Shown: positions 60,270 through 64,000 of the stretch, one piece after another | How the letters are laid out: each line of letters opens with the position of its first letter | Numbering within the stretch: position 1 is the stretch's first letter | Made by a program: the position numbers and the translations under genes | DNA from: Bacillota bacterium | GTDB lineage: Bacteria; Bacillota; Clostridia; Peptostreptococcales; Anaerovoracaceae | Reading direction: 5' to 3' | DNA length: 64,000 bases | Assembly (NCBI GenBank): GCA_030536355.1 | Contig: JAUNQD010000001.1 | Coordinates: 1-64,000, forward strand | The notes under the pieces: generated by a model | The model's input: the letters and a program-made list of their open reading frames with translations, nothing else | Told to the model about the DNA's origin: nothing | The model's database searches: none

Positions 60270-62186
60270 TTAAAACAAGTTCTTCTTATAAACTATGTAA
60301 AGCTCTGTTAATTGCTGTACTTTTTCCTGCATCTCTATCTGAAGATCCGAAGCCAGATCATATTCACCGGCATCCAATGCTCTCTTTACCTGTGTAAGTA
60401 GACAATAATCATCGAGTGTATCTCTACCCAGCTGATTTCTGAGTCTCTGTATCTTTTCCCAATTATTTCTGTCAAAATCCACACAGTCAAGATCATCATG
60501 AGCTTTGCTGCAGGCTCTTATGAGATCCATAGTATCCGGTATGATCCTGTTATGAAGTTCTGTCGCCCACTGATCAAGGATCGCTTCCTTATATGATTCA
60601 AGTGCCATATCTGTCATAACGTCGTCACGCTTGAAGATGTCCAGCTTTTCAGGGTATTTGTCAAAGGCTTTGATATTTTCCCAAACAGTGCTCGGTGCTT
60701 TTCCAAAGTACAGGTCTCTTTCTTCCTGAGTATATTCATCGAATACGTCCTTCTCGCTTCTATACATTCTATCCTTATCAAGGTAGAAGTCTTCCTGGCC
60801 ATATTCTTTGGAAATCGATTTTTCGAGTTCTTCAGGCGTTTTACCGTTTTCCAAGGCTTCCTTGATACCGTCCAGCATAGCCATGTATGAAGCTGCTATC
60901 ACCAAGTAAGTATTGCTCTTAGGATTTGGTGATCTCAGCTCAAATCTTGTTGCCATAGGATTTCCTACTTCTCTTACAAGCCCTACCAGAACAGTTCTGT
61001 TTCTCGACGGAAGTTTAGCGCTATGTCCCAGTGATGTAACAGTACATACAGGCGCTTCATATCCCGGCTTGAGTCTGTTGAGTGAGTCGTTCGTTGAACT
61101 TACGAACGGATTGATAACATCGTAATTCTTAAGGAGTCCCATCAAAGCACCAAACCCTATTGGGCTCATGAACTGATTCTCTGCATCAGATGGTGCGAAT
61201 AAATTCACTCTTCTGCCATCCTTAAGTTTTGCCGCAACCCCCATGTGAGTATGCTCCCCATTGCCTGCAACTCCCTCTATAGGTTTAGCAAGGAATGTTA
61301 CTTCAAGACCGTAAGTTCTGAATATATCCCTTACTACATATTTTATTTGGTTTTCATTGTCGGCAGCTTGAACTGCGGAGGAATATTTCCAGTCGATTTC
61401 AAGCTGTTCCATAACGTGATCATAGTTACCGGAATTTCCAAGCCTTGCTTTGACACCGCCTACTTCCTTATGGGCCATTTCCATCTCAAATCCGTATTTT
61501 TGCAGAACCAACATAACTTCTTCCAGTGCAGTTCTCACCGGTCCTGTCGTTCTCTTCCAATACTGTTCCTTGAGCATTTGTGCTGTACTGAGCTGTTCTC
61601 TGTCAGCATCGTCATCCGGAGTCTTTACCCAGAATTCCAGCTCTGTTGCTGCTGTGATCACAAGTTCTTCTATATCATCCACACTGTCTATGTCGATATG
61701 GTCAAAGATGTATGGATTATCTTTTAACAATTGGATAAGGTCCTTTTTGAAGTTGTAAACGGCATCTCTGAGAATAACTCTTGAACCAACTCTTTCGGAG
61801 TCATTATGAACAAGTGATGATGGTATTCTAAGTGTTCCTACCGGAAGGCCTGTATAAGGATCCGGATAGTTGAAGTTGTGGTCCACGAACCAGTTCACGG
61901 TCACGTCAGGAATGATGTCCACCTTAGCATTATTAAGCTTCGCTATCTTAGGAAGCACTACACTGGAACCATCTGTCTGCACACCTGTTTTTAAGAACGT
62001 TTCTATATCTTTAAGAAACTCCTCTACAGGTATTTTTTCATCTGTGTCATGTCCGCCAACGTCTATACCAACCAACGATACGAACTTTACTTCAGGATGT
62101 TCCTTCAGTATTTTCTTTATGTCTTCCGGCGAGTGTTTCTCCACCGGCAATGTATAGAGCATTTTGTTTAAATCGTATGATAACAT
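60270..62186 (-). CDS. Glutamine synthetase, long clostridial form
   Basis: 638 residues, longer than GSI (about 445) and shorter than GlnN (about 700). The catalytic core is GSI-like: ELEFWV near 183, the ATP/metal block GNGEHTHMGV near 305-314, PSRNRTVLVGL near 395, and RFELRSPNPKSNTYLVIAAS near 413-432. A C-terminal extension of about 150 helical residues (from about 490) is characteristic of this clostridial group. It makes glutamine from glutamate and ammonia. AAGGAGAC before the ATG. Upstream of serS in the same direction. Confidence 0.88.
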   Translation of the reverse strand: MLSYDLNKMLYTLPVEKHSPEDIKKILKEHPEVKFVSLVGIDVGGHDTDEKIPVEEFLKDIETFLKTGVQTDGSSVVLPKIAKLNNAKVDIIPDVTVNWFVDHNFNYPDPYTGLPVGTLRIPSSLVHNDSERVGSRVILRDAVYNFKKDLIQLLKDNPYIFDHIDIDSVDDIEELVITAATELEFWVKTPDDDADREQLSTAQMLKEQYWKRTTGPVRTALEEVMLVLQKYGFEMEMAHKEVGGVKARLGNSGNYDHVMEQLEIDWKYSSAVQAADNENQIKYVVRDIFRTYGLEVTFLAKPIEGVAGNGEHTHMGVAAKLKDGRRVNLFAPSDAENQFMSPIGFGALMGLLKNYDVINPFVSSTNDSLNRLKPGYEAPVCTVTSLGHSAKLPSRNRTVLVGLVREVGNPMATRFELRSPNPKSNTYLVIAASYMAMLDGIKEALENGKTPEELEKSISKEYGQEDFYLDKDRMYRSEKDVFDEYTQEERDLYFGKAPSTVWENIKAFDKYPEKLDIFKRDDVMTDMALESYKEAILDQWATELHNRIIPDTMDLIRACSKAHDDLDCVDFDRNNWEKIQRLRNQLGRDTLDDYCLLTQVKRALDAGEYDLASDLQIEMQEKVQQLTELYIVYKKNLF

Positions 62187-62228
62187 AATTGTCTCCTTGG
62201 GGTCCTGCCGTTGCTTTCATTGCTTAAA

Positions 62229-62277
62229 ATAAGTCAGAACATTCCCCTGTGTCTGAGCAGATACCGGGAATGTCCTG
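62229..62277 (-). terminator. Terminator after UPF0182 gene
   Basis: On the minus strand caggacattccc pairs with gggaatgttctg (one mismatch) around a 19-base loop, followed by ACTTATTTT. It separates the UPF0182 gene from glutamine synthetase. Confidence 0.7.
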
Positions 62278-62290
62278 AACGATTACATTA

Positions 62291-64000
62291 TTAATTTAAC
62301 ATGTTTAAATACTTATCCAGTTCATTAAGGTACTCGCCGTATTTAGCCCAGTTACCATTACGCTGTGCATCCTGCGCCTTGTCGAACGCTTCCTGAGCCT
62401 TAGCAATTATTTCGCTCTGGCTGAGGTCACCATCATCGCTGCCGGAATATCCATCGTAATCACTATCGCCATAATCTGCACTTCCTTCTCCAAAGAGAGA
62501 GTTCAGGGCTTCTGCCAATGTTTCTTCATATGCGATCCTATCTCCATATACTACGATTACCCTCTTAACTTCAGGGATACTGGAGTTAGTAGCTTCCAGG
62601 TATACAGGCTCAATATAGAGCAGTGAATCTTCGATCGGAACGATGAACAGATTTCCTCTGCTATAGCTTGATCCGGAAGAATTCCACAGTGAGAATTCCT
62701 TGGAAATTTCAGTATTCTGGTCGATCTGAGCTTCTACCTGCATTGGACCATATACGGTCTTACTCTTAGGCATCTGATACAGAACCAAGTTACCATATTC
62801 TTCACCATCACTTCTTGCTACAAGAAGACCCATCAGGTTTTTCTTATCCTTCGGTGTGAATGGGATCGTATTAACGAATTCTGCCCTTTCTTCACCAGGA
62901 AGTTTCATGATGTAGTAATTAGGTGTCATCTTCTGTTCTTTCATGCCGTAGATTTCATCAGCGATTTCCCAAAGGTCTTCGTTCTGATAGAATACCTTGA
63001 CATCATTCATGTGGTATCTCTGATATACCTGAGCCTGGATATTGAGCAGCATATTAGGATATCTGATATGAGCCTTGATTCCTTCAGGCATTTCCTCAAT
63101 ATCCTTGAAGAGTTTAGGATATATCTTCTTGAAAGTCTGCGCAATAGGGTCCTCTTCATCTACGATGTAGTAGTCTGTGTCCCCATTGTAAGCATCGATC
63201 ACTACCTTAACGGAATTTCTGATATAGTTTGTTGCATAATCAGCTGAATATGGTTCTGAATATGGATATCTTGATGTATAAGTATATGCATCGATGATCC
63301 AGTACAGTTTACCATTATCTGTGATCATATAAGGATCACTGTCGTATTCGAGATACGGCATGATCTGCTTGACTCTGTGTTCTATGTTTCTGTTGATTAT
63401 GATTTTGGAGTCACCCTTGATATTGCTGGAAACCAGCATCTTGAGGCTCTGTTCTCTTACAGCAAACATGAATCTGTTAACGAGTCCCAGTTTTATTCCG
63501 GCATCTCCCTTGTACTTAGAGTATTTATTGCTGTTTCCATCAGGATAGTCAAACTCTTCTTCCGAAGTATTTACCAGAATATAATTGTTTGTCAGCTCTC
63601 CGAAATAAACTTCAGGCTGAGTGATCTTTATTTCTTCAACATCTGACTTAGGAGGGATTCCTCCGATCAATACGTCAGGCTGTCCGCTGGCTGTTATTTT
63701 ATCAACTCTTGAGAGTGTAACACCATAACCATGAGTATACTTAAGATGCTTGTTGAGCCATGTGTCACTTATTCTTTCTTCATCGATTTCTCTTGCAGAC
63801 AGATATGTCTGAGTATATTCGCCATTGATTTCGTATCTGTCTACGTCTACATCATTGAATGAGTAGTACTGTCTGATACTTTCTGTCTGGTTATAGAATG
63901 TCTTAGTAGGTGTATAGTCATTGATTCTGATGTTGGAAATGGTTTCATCATTGCCGGCAATATCATCGCTTGTAAGATCTTCTGTAGCTGCGAAGTTCTT
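62291..64000 (-). CDS. UPF0182 family membrane protein, 5' end cut by window edge
   Basis: The last 569 residues of a protein whose start lies outside the window; the frame is open to 64000. UPF0182 proteins (about 900 residues) have N-terminal membrane spans and a large extracytoplasmic domain. Diagnostic here: LNKHLKYTHGYGVTLSRVDK and DVLIGGIPPK near the break, ITQPEVYFGELTN, and MPYLEYDSDPY. It ends in an acidic/Ser-Gly linker (YGDSDYDGYSGSDDGD) and a helical tail with QNARR-like repeats of Ala/Gln (EAFDKAQDAQRNGNWAKYGE), typical of the family. Function unknown. Confidence 0.9.
   Translation of the reverse strand, partial: KNFAATEDLTSDDIAGNDETISNIRINDYTPTKTFYNQTESIRQYYSFNDVDVDRYEINGEYTQTYLSAREIDEERISDTWLNKHLKYTHGYGVTLSRVDKITASGQPDVLIGGIPPKSDVEEIKITQPEVYFGELTNNYILVNTSEEEFDYPDGNSNKYSKYKGDAGIKLGLVNRFMFAVREQSLKMLVSSNIKGDSKIIINRNIEHRVKQIMPYLEYDSDPYMITDNGKLYWIIDAYTYTSRYPYSEPYSADYATNYIRNSVKVVIDAYNGDTDYYIVDEEDPIAQTFKKIYPKLFKDIEEMPEGIKAHIRYPNMLLNIQAQVYQRYHMNDVKVFYQNEDLWEIADEIYGMKEQKMTPNYYIMKLPGEERAEFVNTIPFTPKDKKNLMGLLVARSDGEEYGNLVLYQMPKSKTVYGPMQVEAQIDQNTEISKEFSLWNSSGSSYSRGNLFIVPIEDSLLYIEPVYLEATNSSIPEVKRVIVVYGDRIAYEETLAEALNSLFGEGSADYGDSDYDGYSGSDDGDLSQSEIIAKAQEAFDKAQDAQRNGNWAKYGEYLNELDKYLNMLN

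Noticed and set aside
1..64000. CRISPR arrays, prophage or insertion sequences
   Set aside because: No spaced direct repeats, integrase, transposase or phage structural genes are seen.

Overview
The window looks like a chromosomal segment of a strictly anaerobic clostridial Firmicute. The evidence is a complete Rnf complex in the clostridial order C-D-G-E-A-B, a thiolase of the butyrate/acetoacetyl-CoA type, an O2-scavenging flavodiiron protein, tungsten aldehyde:ferredoxin oxidoreductases (AOR), a radical-SAM-rich gene set, TTGACA/TATAAT-type promoters and strong AGGAGG ribosome sites. A family such as Anaerovoracaceae would fit, but this placement is inference. No phage, transposase, CRISPR array or tRNA gene is visible.

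Layout. 1-696: two tandem strong promoters on the minus strand with a boxA-like leader, apparently the start of an rRNA operon lying just left of the window; a Na+/H+ antiporter promoter points the other way. 0.7-3.8 kb: NhaC antiporter, a small membrane protein and an AI-2E-family permease. 3.9-15.8 kb, minus strand: malic enzyme, GlnS, thiolase, an AIM24-sirtuin-SurE-hydrolase run, a TIGR03915/TIGR03916 DNA-repair radical SAM pair, and flavodiiron oxidase. 16-17 kb: patatin phospholipase. 17.2-22.1 kb: the rnf operon.

22.3-56.5 kb is a large molybdenum/tungsten region broken only by a Uma2-type gene and a wall-anchored beta-helix protein with its own palindromic operators. It holds: (i) a minus-strand operon trsS-trsM-DVU_1555-DVU_1553-xdhC-DVU_1551, which I take to be maturation genes for a MOP-type molybdenum hydroxylase; (ii) thiF-mobB-moeA-moeA/PBP for cofactor assembly; (iii) ferredoxin-AOR-moaD; (iv) tungstate transporter tupABC; (v) the MOP-type aldehyde oxidoreductase with its flavin/Fe-S partner operon and a Crp/Fnr regulator; (vi) molybdate transporter modABC plus a molybdopterin-binding protein; (vii) a second AOR with moaD and a ferredoxin/iron-alcohol dehydrogenase fusion. 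Together these can import both oxyanions, finish the pterin cofactor and interconvert acids, aldehydes and alcohols using ferredoxin, with Rnf linking ferredoxin, NAD and ion gradient.

The most interesting signal is a pair of 84-nt RNA leader elements, one before the ferredoxin-AOR operon (minus strand, 38642-38559) and one before the MOP gene (plus strand, 41453-41536). They align without gaps at 68/84 positions, and 10 of the 16 differences fall in five compensated base pairs. In both, the 3' strand of the element is also the 5' arm of an intrinsic terminator, which is riboswitch architecture. I cannot assign them to a riboswitch class. A different leader, ahead of tupA, carries the Moco/Tuco-type core. 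56.6-64 kb returns to housekeeping genes: NlpC/P60 hydrolase, aminotransferase, SerS, a long glutamine synthetase and a truncated UPF0182 membrane protein.
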